Part shown: positions 16,701-25,700 of the stretch, piece by piece
Layout: each line of letters opens with the position of its first letter
Position numbering within the stretch: position 1 is the first letter of the stretch
Origin: a virus
Reading direction: 5' to 3' (one strand)
Length of the DNA stretch: 31,364 nt
Virus record (IMG/VR): IMGVR_UViG_3300030102_005261
Span: 1 to 31,364 of that record
Notes under the pieces: generated by a model
What the model saw: only the letters and a program-made list of their open reading frames with translations
Database searches by the model: none
Told to the model about the DNA's origin: nothing
Made by a program: the position numbers and the translations under genes

Positions 16701-19269
16701 TGGAGAACTTTTTGTTGACAGTGTAGAAGGTATTATAGACACATCACTAGTAAATGGTTATGCTGCTGGTTCTACTACAGAGAGTCAATCTGGTTGGGGA
16801 TTTAGAAGCTGGACAACTAAAAGCCGTGGACTCAATAACGCGGTTGCTTTTGTTGCTGACGGTGGTACTAATGAAATAGACCCTATATATAGCTCTGGCC
16901 AATACTACATGCATTTATCTTTTGGCCCTGTTGGTCAAAAACTTTGGACAAAGCTTAGTAGCTCTACTTTAGCTGTGCACCCAAATGGTGATGGCACGTC
17001 TTTTTGGCAAAGTATAAATCCTGGTGATTTAGTAACTGAAAATCCAGTTCAAATTGGGGCGATACAGAGTGGTCCATTAGCAACAGAAAATGCTACCGCT
17101 ATGTCATTTTTAGGTAATTATCCTGGTGGTGTAGCGTATGGAAGTGGTGCTGGTGGCGGTAGTTTTACAGCTTGGAATCCTAATTACGAAACTAATCCTA
17201 ATTTAGCAGATCAGCCTCAAGTTCCAAATCCAAGATACGCAGATCAATGGAAAATTCAAGATGCTGAAGATGCTGCTATAGCTGCTAAAATAATAGAAGG
17301 AGCTCAATTTAAAATAGAAGGATGTGAAGAAGTTTTTACTATAATAAAGTTTAGCGTTAAAAGACTTTATAATCACACTGCTTTTAGAAGAACTCAAAAC
17401 GAGTGGGATGGAACAAGTCAAGTTCAAAGACAACCCCTATCTGTTGAAACTCTATACAAAAGATATATAAACCTTGTAAATCAAGGAGGCTTTAACACGC
17501 CTTATCTTCCAGGTGTTGGAGGTATTGGTGTTGGTTCAGGTACACAAGTTGAGGATTTAGTAGATGCTCTAGAAGCTTTTGGAGATCCTTCTAATAGAAG
17601 ACTTTTATATATTTTAGAACTAGACAAAGATCCTAGAGATTATGTGAGTGGAAGTGAGTTTACTTTCAATGCTATTACTAGTCAAATGATAAGATTTGTC
17701 GAGCCTATTGTTACGACTGAAAATGTAGATGTTACAAATCCAGCAATATGGGAGACAGAAATAAAAGAAGAAACTGATTTAAATATATATTTTGAAGCTA
17801 GCGATGCAATACCTATTAAGTTAAATAAAGAAAAAGCTGTTTCAGAAATTTATGCTCCAGTAGGCTCAAGAGTTTTTTGTAATAAAAGTGGTTCGATACC
17901 AAGTTTTAATGATGTAAATGGAAATCCTTTAAGCTTTAAAGTAAGAATAAAAGATTGGCACAAAAATACAAATGATATTTATCAAATAGTAGAATTAACG
18001 CCTGGGTTAAATGTTATAGGAACAGATAACACGCTTTCAGGTCAAAGTGCCGAGTACTCAGGAAAAACATTAAGATTTTTTAAGGAAGACGGAAATGATA
18101 GCTTTGTAACTTCTAAAATATCGGCTTCTGATGATTGTGTACAGGAGATAGTAGGAAGTGTTATTACTAAAATTAAAGTTGGAACTTTTAACTTTGCTAA
18201 AATGCAAGGCTTAGGCTATTATGATAACTTTTGTTTTGGAAACGGTGTAGAGTCAAGTACTATTAGAGATGATTTTAATGCCATGAGTATAGCCAAAGGT
18301 GTTAAAGCTTCTTCTGTTATACAAGAAGATTACCAAGAAGAAACTCGTAAAAACGGATTAATATATTCTGGTATATATAACTCTACTAGCGGTATAAATA
18401 ACTTAAATCAGTTTATACAAGCAGAGAAAATAACTAAAGATTTAAATCCTACTTATGGTAGTATACAAAAGTTATTTCAAAGAAGAATAGATTTAGTTAC
18501 TCTTTGTGAAGATAAAATAGTTAAAATACTTTCAAACAAAGACGCTTTATTTAACGCTGATGGTAATGCTCAGTTAGTAGCTACAAACAGAGTTTTAGGG
18601 GATGCAAATCCTTTTATTGGTGATTATGGAATATCTACAGATCCAGCTTCTTTTGCTAAAGAGTCTTACAGAGCTTATTTTACAGACAAGCAAAGAGGTG
18701 CTGTTATTAGATTATCTATGGATGGTTTAACGCCTATATCTGAGTCTGGTATGAGGCAACATTTTAAAGACGCTTTATCTAGCAGTAATAATATTTTAGG
18801 TACTTACGACGTTTATAAGGGAGAGTATAATTTAACTATTGACAACAAAACCGTTTCTTATAGTGAAAAAGTTAAAGGCTGGACTAGTTTTAAATCTTAT
18901 ATACCAGACTTTGGCGTAAGTTCTTCTAATAGCTACTACACATTTAAAGAAGGTAAAGCTTATAAACACCACGACGATAGTGTTAATAGAAACTTTTTCT
19001 ATGGAGATCAATTTAACTCTACTATAAATGTTATTATAAATGATCAACCAGCTTTTATAAAAAGCTTTAACACAATAAACTACGAAGGTACTGATGGTTG
19101 GGGTGGTGCTGTTATAGTTACTGATCAACAGTCTGGCACAATTTCAGATTTTGTTGAAAAAGAAGGTAAGTACTTTAATTATATAAAAGGAAATAATGAT
19201 GATATTGATACAAAAGCATTTAACTTTCAAGGAATAGGTCAAACAATAGGAATAGAGTATAATATATGA
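13798..19269 (+). CDS. Long tail tubular/stabilisation (muzzle-like) protein
   Basis: The product is 1823 aa. It opens with IKNNFTQGKMNKDLDERIIP and GQYRDALNIEISTSEGSDVG, the usual head of phage nozzle proteins in which a QG-(L/V)-D-P-like segment precedes an R-(D)AxN motif (T7 gp12, P22 gp10 and crAss muzzle are functional parallels). The body is beta-rich, and the C-terminal ~250 residues have propeller-like turns such as VKGWTSFKSYIPDFG and YYTFKEGKAYKHHDD. Residues ~870-1170 form a Gly/Ser-rich block (SGRFVKGSGGPNGELFVDSV and others) that looks like an inserted domain. It would form the distal tube through which DNA leaves. Its TGA overlaps the next ATG by 4 bases (ATGA). Confidence 0.65.
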   Translation: MPEIKNNFTQGKMNKDLDERIIPKGQYRDALNIEISTSEGSDVGTVQNLLGNSRIENIIGDNSTCVGAISDEKNNRFFWYVKNPNKDAIYEYNTNTNIITPVIIDKNLDVLKFQDGIITGINIIDDILLWTDNHNEPRKINIERCKLGVDATSPNNTHTKLVVNEEVTSEDLKEEHITVIKKRPFHAPYIKIDKSVVVAPSVGIASFSQGNNGSFRAIKGDSIFVYVPRVLSGIGLNLEVGIDVTSGDKVAVGQVGTGGSFPTNAEIIGEIVNIEVEVGNPGYSKIEIEVIDSLNEAIPLDTVNDSSTDAVTGGVEANIIKVVDIDSSIFTNKFVRFATRWKYEDGEYSAFSPFTQPAFLAKAFSFHPTKDSFNKGMENNCFKINLTKLVPPNTPRDVVQVDILFKLENSTTVYSIDSIKRNDPNVSGTSENHFNALESFISIVESDGTLNTSFDVSGGYTGTYTINTENIYAALPSNQLLRPFDNVPKKALAQEVTGNRVVYANYTQGYDMIDSNGDVVKPTISVDYRQRSYDDNDVIDFSSGKKSLKTFKNYQVGVVYGDEYGRESPVFTSQNASLKIPWDSDETATFLGNASRSTQLLASVKGNQPSWASYYKFFVKETSGQYYNLTMDKVYRDESGENLWISFPSSDVNKVQKEEYIILKKKVNLNEQVPIENKYKVIDIKNEAPDFIKFDLEPVGNVGGTVGIVQNLYIGYNTGVNIPEAGQNLIEIKKSVWIENGGAELTSFEEPLELIFTKLVGASTLQSQTYKITSVTESNNEANYKISLSKPITINDNWVISDTTSVTLEPTLRLKINRRLPKEGNEFSGRFFVKIILDLTAKQFLESSIVTNITFRNALSIDSFYLFDERANSGAAATTGVVNTNNSQLTASDTNLNVDIHTEPKSNTKAAWETLYEFGTGSTSPSFFIDQSYFASVHPIDYSDLTGQTGSLDASTSGRFVKGSGGPNGELFVDSVEGIIDTSLVNGYAAGSTTESQSGWGFRSWTTKSRGLNNAVAFVADGGTNEIDPIYSSGQYYMHLSFGPVGQKLWTKLSSSTLAVHPNGDGTSFWQSINPGDLVTENPVQIGAIQSGPLATENATAMSFLGNYPGGVAYGSGAGGGSFTAWNPNYETNPNLADQPQVPNPRYADQWKIQDAEDAAIAAKIIEGAQFKIEGCEEVFTIIKFSVKRLYNHTAFRRTQNEWDGTSQVQRQPLSVETLYKRYINLVNQGGFNTPYLPGVGGIGVGSGTQVEDLVDALEAFGDPSNRRLLYILELDKDPRDYVSGSEFTFNAITSQMIRFVEPIVTTENVDVTNPAIWETEIKEETDLNIYFEASDAIPIKLNKEKAVSEIYAPVGSRVFCNKSGSIPSFNDVNGNPLSFKVRIKDWHKNTNDIYQIVELTPGLNVIGTDNTLSGQSAEYSGKTLRFFKEDGNDSFVTSKISASDDCVQEIVGSVITKIKVGTFNFAKMQGLGYYDNFCFGNGVESSTIRDDFNAMSIAKGVKASSVIQEDYQEETRKNGLIYSGIYNSTSGINNLNQFIQAEKITKDLNPTYGSIQKLFQRRIDLVTLCEDKIVKILSNKDALFNADGNAQLVATNRVLGDANPFIGDYGISTDPASFAKESYRAYFTDKQRGAVIRLSMDGLTPISESGMRQHFKDALSSSNNILGTYDVYKGEYNLTIDNKTVSYSEKVKGWTSFKSYIPDFGVSSSNSYYTFKEGKAYKHHDDSVNRNFFYGDQFNSTINVIINDQPAFIKSFNTINYEGTDGWGGAVIVTDQQSGTISDFVEKEGKYFNYIKGNNDDIDTKAFNFQGIGQTIGIEYNI

Positions 19270-20549
19270 AAAAAATAAAAAGCTTTGAAATAGACGAATC
19301 AGACATGTCTGCTTTAGCGCAGTCTAGAGTTTTTTCAGTATCAGGAGATGAAGGCGCTGTATTTAATTTAACAGTAACAACTCCAACTAAGTTTTATAAT
19401 TTTGTTAATAAGACTTTTCAAACTTCACAAAGCAGTGAAACAACTTTGTCTAACACTAGATTAGACGGGGGTTTGTTTATTGGAGATATAGACTTTCCAG
19501 CCGATGCAGATGGAGAGGTTTATACTTTAAATTTAATAGCACTGCCACATTTTGAAACAGAAATAGATTCGGCAATACAAGACCTTAATAATATATTTTT
19601 AACTAGAACTATAACGCAAGTAGCCGATGTTACAATTACATTTCAATCAAAACCAACTACAACCGCTAATTTTGAAGGTAGCTCACACTCTAGAACAGCC
19701 ACAGCAACTCAATCGCCAACTGTAACAACACCTGTAACAGTTGATATTGATTGGGAATTTGAAAATGCAGCAACTGATGCAAAAGGTTTTGGTTTTATTC
19801 CTGTTGCTACATTAAGAAGAGAAAACGCAGATTCTTCGTTAGGGCCTTCTGTACCTGTAGATGATTCTAGTTTTTATGCGGGTGGCAGTATAGTTATAAA
19901 CGACACTATATCAGACGATGGCGGTGGAAGTAGTCATTTTAATTATGTAGTAGATACAATATCTGATGTTTCAGTAGGAGACAAAGTTGTCAGCGTTTCT
20001 TCTGGTAGCTTAAGCGGAACTCCTACTTTAACAAGAGCTGCAATTTTTGCACAAGACACTAGATCACCAAACAAGCCTTTTATAAAACTTAGTAGTGGAC
20101 AAGTTTTTGCAAATGGCGTTACTCTTAATACTTTTTCATTTGGTATTAATGGAATTAAAAAAACTACTGGTATAGATATGGTTATAAATGAAATGACATT
20201 AACTCAAACACCTTTAACAAAAACAGTTAATGGAGCCGTAAATAACTCTACAACCATAACTTTAGCTGGTACTTATGGTATTAGTAGAGGTGCTTATTTA
20301 GAAGGATTTGGCATGGATAATAGCACTAACAATCCTATAACTGAAGTTGGTTCACCAGGCGCGTCTTCCGGAGAAGTAACCGTAACAGTAGCGCAAACAT
20401 TAAGCGCAGGAACAGTTTTAAACGTTGAAGGTAGTAGCAATAAATACACTGTAAAAGGTAGTATTACAATAAATAAATTTCCACAGTCTAACACTACTGT
20501 ATTTTTAGATTTAGACTCTATATTAACATTAGGAACACAATCACCGTAA
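19266..20549 (+). CDS. Beta-rich tail protein, possible tail appendage
   Basis: The product is 427 aa, Thr/Ser/Val/Asn-rich, with many short beta segments and no membrane span. It starts in an ATGA overlap with the long muzzle-like gene, suggesting the two are made in fixed ratio. Residues ~205-245 (DTISDVSVGDKVVSVSSGSL) and ~315-400 (TTITLAGTYGISRGAYLEGF and following) look like small repeated beta-sandwich modules similar to those in the capsid protein and the protein at 1219. No depolymerase or lectin motif is recognised. A tail hub or appendage subunit is the likeliest role, by position. Confidence 0.55.
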   Translation: MKKIKSFEIDESDMSALAQSRVFSVSGDEGAVFNLTVTTPTKFYNFVNKTFQTSQSSETTLSNTRLDGGLFIGDIDFPADADGEVYTLNLIALPHFETEIDSAIQDLNNIFLTRTITQVADVTITFQSKPTTTANFEGSSHSRTATATQSPTVTTPVTVDIDWEFENAATDAKGFGFIPVATLRRENADSSLGPSVPVDDSSFYAGGSIVINDTISDDGGGSSHFNYVVDTISDVSVGDKVVSVSSGSLSGTPTLTRAAIFAQDTRSPNKPFIKLSSGQVFANGVTLNTFSFGINGIKKTTGIDMVINEMTLTQTPLTKTVNGAVNNSTTITLAGTYGISRGAYLEGFGMDNSTNNPITEVGSPGASSGEVTVTVAQTLSAGTVLNVEGSSNKYTVKGSITINKFPQSNTTVFLDLDSILTLGTQSP

Positions 20550-20551
20550 TT

Positions 20552-20971
20552 ATGGCAGACAGAATAAATTTTAACCACCCAATAAACGATTCAGCTCAAG
20601 TAGGAGATATACTTTATTTTGCTAGCGTTAGTCCTGTTGGTGAAAGTCAAACAAACTCACCTATTACAGAAATAGGACCAATAACAGCTATAGGAGAAAA
20701 CTTTGTAGAAGTAAACGGTAACGCTCCAGCTAATTTTACCCAACAACAAATAGAGACAGGTTTTGTAACTGTTCAAGTTGTAGATGAAAATGGAGACCCT
20801 GGCACTGCTTCAGTTCCTGTTGCGCCGCCGTTATTTATGTTTAGAAAAAATGCAAAAGCAAACGTATCTACTTTGTTAGGCTACTTTGCCAATGTAAAGA
20901 TTACTAACTCTACTAATCAAAAGGCAGAGCTATATAGCGTTGGGTCTGAAATATTTTTAAGTAGTAAATAA
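20552..20971 (+). CDS. Small beta-rich virion protein, role unknown
   Basis: The product is 139 aa. The N-terminal half is beta-rich (QVGDILYFASVSPVGE, then ITEIGPITAIGENFVEVNG) and the C-terminal half carries LLGYFANVKITNSTNQKAEL and ends VGSEIFLSSK, a type of ending I associate with small marine phage virion proteins. It follows the previous stop after two bases, so it belongs with the tail genes. No catalytic residue set is visible. It may sit on the tail or connect tail and internal proteins; neither can be decided. Confidence 0.6.
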   Translation: MADRINFNHPINDSAQVGDILYFASVSPVGESQTNSPITEIGPITAIGENFVEVNGNAPANFTQQQIETGFVTVQVVDENGDPGTASVPVAPPLFMFRKNAKANVSTLLGYFANVKITNSTNQKAELYSVGSEIFLSSK

Positions 20972-21010
20972 TAAGTAAAAAGTGTAATTATACATAAAAC
21001 AAATTAAATT

Positions 21011-21865
21011 ATGGCAAATAAAAATTCAAAATCATCACCAAACAAATTTATTAGTTTGCTTTTTGGAGGAGCGGCTAGAAGACGAGAGCAAAGAGCTGCT
21101 AACGAACAGTATGAATTTTGGTTAGATGAATTTGCAGAACAAAAATTTAATAATCCTTATGAAGGCGTAAAAAATCCTTACGAAGACATGGAAAATGTTT
21201 ATGAGGATGCTAAAGTAAACTTAAAGGCTGCAGATTACGCAAGAGAACAATCACAACAAAACATGGCTAATATAATGAATAATATGCAAGCTTCTGCTGG
21301 ATCTTCTGGTATAGCTGGGCTAGCACAAGTATTAGCTAACCAAGGTGTTGAACAAGCTAGAAAACAAGCTATAGATATAGGAGAGCAAGAACAAGCAAAT
21401 CAATTAAGAGCTAGAAGAGAAGCTGGTAGGTTAGATCAGTTAGAAAGAGAAGGTGAGCAAAAGAGAGATTTATTGATGAGAAAAGGTCAAGCTCAAGTAG
21501 AAGAGTTTGAAAGACAACAAGAAGTAAAGATGTTAGAAATGGCTGGTGAAAGAAAAAGTGCCGCTGACGCCGCTAGAGATAGAGCTAGAGCCGCAGGTGA
21601 TGCGTTTATTTCTGCCGCTGTTTCAACTGCAATACCTGGTCTACCATCTGATATAAGATTAAAAGAAAATATAGTACGCACAGGAACTTCAGACTCTGGA
21701 ATACCAATTTATACATTTAACTACAAAAACAATAATCAATCATGGTCAGGTACAATGGCTCAAGACTTAATAAGCATGGGTAGACAAGACGCTGTAACTG
21801 TTATGAATAATGGCTACTACGCTGTTTATTACGACATGATAGATGTTGATATGATTAAAAATTAG
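21011..21865 (+). CDS. Internal/ejection-type coiled-coil protein with C-terminal peptidase S74 chaperone domain
   Basis: The product is 284 aa. Residues 10-35 are basic. Residues 48-68 hold three N-(P/V)-Y-E heptapeptide repeats. Residues ~70-130 are Ala/Gln/Gly-rich (GSSGIAGLAQVLANQGVEQA) and ~115-198 a long charged coiled coil, as in podovirus internal virion proteins. Residues ~213-284 match the intramolecular chaperone/peptidase S74 domain: SDIRLKENI (213-221), YTFNY (234-238), GTMAQDL (247-253), AVTV and a closing YYDMIDVDMI. The expected Ser-Lys autoproteolysis pair is in place as S213 and K218. S74 domains normally trim tail fibres; here the attached protein is not fibre-like. It ends in TAG and is followed after two bases by the next gene. 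Confidence 0.7.
   Translation: MANKNSKSSPNKFISLLFGGAARRREQRAANEQYEFWLDEFAEQKFNNPYEGVKNPYEDMENVYEDAKVNLKAADYAREQSQQNMANIMNNMQASAGSSGIAGLAQVLANQGVEQARKQAIDIGEQEQANQLRARREAGRLDQLEREGEQKRDLLMRKGQAQVEEFERQQEVKMLEMAGERKSAADAARDRARAAGDAFISAAVSTAIPGLPSDIRLKENIVRTGTSDSGIPIYTFNYKNNNQSWSGTMAQDLISMGRQDAVTVMNNGYYAVYYDMIDVDMIKN
21152..21214 (+). repeat. Three tandem heptapeptide-coding repeats
   Basis: Residues 48-68 of the S74-tailed protein read NPYEGVK, NPYEDME, NVYEDAK: three head-to-tail 7-residue units with N, Y and E fixed. The DNA units (21 bases each) have diverged more than the protein, suggesting selection on the peptide. Confidence 0.7.
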
Positions 21866-21867
21866 TT

Positions 21868-22695
21868 ATGAAAAGAGATATAGAAAGACTAGAAAGATAT
21901 TATGAAAACGTACCTTATGGCGAAAAGTCTAGGGCTGTAGAAATACATGGTTTAAAAAATCAAGAAAGAATTAACAACTACGTCGCTAGATTAGTAAAAG
22001 GTCATAGCGAAGCTATATCAAAAGGCGATAAAGCAACCGCTTCAAAAATACAAACACTTATATACCATATAGATAAAGAAGTTGCTAATGCAGAGGTTAT
22101 GAAACAAGAACATGCTGCTGGTTTAAGATCTACTTCTAATTGGGCTGATATGACTTTTATGGATAAAGCTATGTTAGAACAAGCAGAAGTTAATTTTAAT
22201 GAAGACGGTAAAATGACTTTTACAGCTGAAGATCCAAGAACAGGCATAACAAGAACAGAGACTATAGAATCTATGTCTGCTAATTTTGAAGAAATAGGTG
22301 ATTGGATGCAACCACTTATGAAAGCTAAACAAGATCTTCTTGCCGCTAGAAACGACAGGGGTAACCCACCGCCTTTTGATATTAATTATTTTACAAATAA
22401 TTTAATAAAAAATAATTGGAAAAGTATCGTGGCAGATAAAGACCCTACGTTAGATCCTAACGGTCCTTCAAGAGGATATAGATTACAGCTAATGTTATTA
22501 GAAGCAGCTGATCAAGAAGGCAATTTGCCAGATGATTTTAATATAGATAAAAATTCTTTTGATCCTACAATAGATGATAGAATATTTAAAAATATATCAG
22601 AAGAACTAAAAAGAGTTTTTTATGGCTCTAAACCTAATACAGAAGAGCCTCAAACAGAAGCTCAAAAACTAATGTCTAGACTAGACAATAAATAA
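21868..22695 (+). CDS. Helical protein of probable ejection module, function unknown
   Basis: The product is 275 aa, mostly helical and charged. Residues 1-90 form long helices (IERLERYYENVPYGEKSRAV, then VARLVKGHSEAISKGDKATA), a short beta-like stretch follows (MTFTAEDPRTGITRTETIES, ~residues 111-130), and the rest is helical with an acidic Gln/Pro-rich end. There is no signal peptide, membrane span or catalytic motif. It lies two bases after the S74-tailed protein and 13 bases before the giant protein. The three-gene string after the tail genes resembles the internal virion/ejection protein sets of podoviruses, which is the basis for the suggested role. Confidence 0.6.
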   Translation: MKRDIERLERYYENVPYGEKSRAVEIHGLKNQERINNYVARLVKGHSEAISKGDKATASKIQTLIYHIDKEVANAEVMKQEHAAGLRSTSNWADMTFMDKAMLEQAEVNFNEDGKMTFTAEDPRTGITRTETIESMSANFEEIGDWMQPLMKAKQDLLAARNDRGNPPPFDINYFTNNLIKNNWKSIVADKDPTLDPNGPSRGYRLQLMLLEAADQEGNLPDDFNIDKNSFDPTIDDRIFKNISEELKRVFYGSKPNTEEPQTEAQKLMSRLDNK

Positions 22696-22708
22696 AATAT
22701 AATTTCTT

Positions 22709-25700
22709 ATGAGTAAAAACTCAACCACTCCATTAAAACATACCGCAGATCCTGCGCATAAAAACATTTCAAAAGAAGAGCATATTGCTTTACACGGCGG
22801 TGATGTTGAGGCGGCTGGTTATAAAAAAGAAAAACCTCAAACAGTTACAATAGGTGACAACGAAGCTGATTTATTATTTAAATCTCTTACGGACTCTTCT
22901 GCTTATACAAATGAAAAAGTACTTAAGGCTAGAGAGAAAGATCAAAAATTAAAAGCACAAAGAGAAAATAAAAAACAAGAGTTAAAAGTTAAAACTATTA
23001 AAAACGAGCGTATACAAAAATACGAAGACTCTGGTTTGTACGATGAAGAAGAGTTAAATATAATTCAACAAGAAATATTAAGCACTCCTTTTGTTATACC
23101 TGAAGTTTCTCAAGAACAATTTACAGAGTTTAAAAAAGCAGAAGTTTTTAATAAAATCTTTAAACCTTCAGACATAATGTTAACTGGAGCTAATTTTGAA
23201 ACTGTAGATTTACTTTCTAAATTTTTAAAATACGATGATACATATAAAAATATTGAAGAAGAGTTTGACGCTGTTGTTTCAGACATAAATAGCGGTAATA
23301 TTAAATATGATGAGTTTGAGGGTATCATTAGAATAGATAGCAACACGTTATATCCATTTGTGTATCCACAAGAAAGCGCGATTATAGGTAGTGAAATATA
23401 TATAGATAAAGCTACAGGTGAAATTATAGATAAGTCGAGTTTAACTCGTAAACAAATTATGATGTTAGATAGTGAAAAAGAAATATTTGAAGCTATTGAA
23501 CAGGGTAAAGAAATAGATCAGAGTGTTTTTTACAATACAACTGTAGACGCGGATGGCCAAGAAATAATAGATGGTTATAATTATTTTGCAGAAGATCAAA
23601 AACAAATTTTAAGTTTACAAGAGTACGAATATTTATTTGAAAACTGGGTTAAAGCTACTGATCCAAGTATTGATTTAGAAGAAATTAGTATAGAAGAAAA
23701 TTTAAAATTAAGAAAAAGTTTTAACGATCAAGGTGGTTTTATAGATGGTGAAACTTATATGAGAATTTATAATCAAAAAGTATTTAAAAAACAATATCAA
23801 AATCAAGGTGTAATGGATTTTGGTACAAATAGTGAAACAGATATAACAGGTAACCTTCGTCAAATTACTAAGGCTTATGAAGATTTAGCTCCAAATATAC
23901 AGACGTATGTTTTAGATAGAGCAAGTTTACAGACGTGGAAAAACGATTATTCAGTTGTATACTCTCCGTTAACAAATCAAGGCGCTTTTTTAAAAAATAT
24001 CTCAGGTGAAAACGATTTTGTTGGAGATTATATTTATAGACTTGATCAAAATGTTTTTCTTCCAAACGAAGAAATTACAAGTTCTGTAGAGCAATTTGAT
24101 GAGTTTATAAAAAATTATAATGCTTTAGCTGATGATTATAGAGGCGATTTGACTCTTTTAAACAATGCATTTAATTTAGACGAGATGCGTAATTTAAGAA
24201 GAGGATTATCAGCGCGATACCAAACTCAAGACGCAAAATTAAGAGCAGATCTTGAAATTACATCTGCTGTTGAAAATACTTTTAATGATCAATTAGAAGG
24301 ATCTGGATACACTATTAAAGTAACAACTAAAAATGGAACTGTAACTTTTGACTTAATGAAAGAAGGAGAAAATGTACTTTCTTCTACGTCTAACGGTGTA
24401 AAAAGTCCAGACACAGAAGTTTTAAAGCATATAGTCGAAAATATAACTTCTCAAGAGCTTACCGCTATAACTAAAAAACAAGTAGTAGATCCTATCAAAG
24501 AAATACAGCAAGGAAAGAAAGAAAGATTTGAATCAAATGTTAGGGATTTAACAGAAAAAGAAGTTGTAGATGACTATTTTGAAAATTTATTTATTCCTAC
24601 AATAACTGTCTCTAGAGGCAGATATAATTTAACTACTGAAAATAAAGAAGCAGGTGTTATAAATTATATTAAAAATCAATTAGCGTCTGGTAATGAAATT
24701 AATAAAGATGAGATACGTACAATAGTTAGATCATATAATAGGCTAGAAGACGGGTCTTATATAAACGAAGTAACAGATAAATATTATGAATTTGGTATTT
24801 TAACTAGAGATGAGTATAATAAAAACAAGCAACAATCAAGAATTGATTTAGCAGACAGAAAATCAAAAACTTGGGCCAAAAAAACAGCTGAAAAAAATGG
24901 TTACAGTCAAACATTTGATTATTCTACAAATAAACATATAGTTAATATAGACGGAGAAGAACAAGTTGTTAGTGGTAATACTTATAGAAAGTATCAAGAT
25001 TTAGTAGTAAAAGAAAACATTAAAGAAGTCTCTAACTTTTTTGATGAAAAGGATGGTTTTGTAGAGCTTAGTAAAAAAGCAGCAAAAAATGGATATTCTT
25101 TAGTTTTTGAGCAAAATGGTAGATTACTTAAAAATACTGATGAAGACTTTAATGATTTGTTTGAACCTGGCATGCCATTTAAATTTATCCGCGCAGAGTG
25201 GGAAAGAGAAGGTGATGAAACTAAAAGTTTTTCTTTAATAGAGCTAGGCGAAGATAAAGATGGTAATATTATTTATTTAAACGATAAAATTCAAGAGCTT
25301 GAAACAAATCACGAAACTATTATTAACGAGCTTCAAGAGTCTTTTTTAGATTATCGTAACAATGTGTATGATTCTTTTGAAGCATCAGATTTATTAGACA
25401 TATCTTTGTCTCAGCAGGGTATAGAAAGAGACTACTCAACTATATGGTCCGAAAGATTTGGCAATGGTGTTGATGGTGTTTTTTATAGTATACCAGCCTT
25501 GTTTGGTAATGAGTTTTCTCAAAATATACTAGATAGAAACGAAGCAGACGCTAGAACTCAAAGGCAATTTAAATGGGGTGAAGATGCTTGGTATCAAAAC
25601 GCTGGTTTAGTTTTTGCTGATCAAGGCGCTAATATGTTGTTTTTTATAGGTACTATGGGTACTGGTAGTTATTTTAATTTAGCAAGAACAACGTCTATGT

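Noticed and set aside
20972-21010. Small inverted repeat TGTA-ATTA-TACA as an operator or terminator
   Set aside because: The stem is only four A/T-rich pairs and of the kind expected by chance in this composition.
3030-21865. Stop-codon reassignment as in some crAss-like phages
   Set aside because: TGA (3030, 19267) and TAG (21863) occur at gene ends that fit the next starts, and neither occurs inside the very long ORFs, so the standard code explains everything seen.
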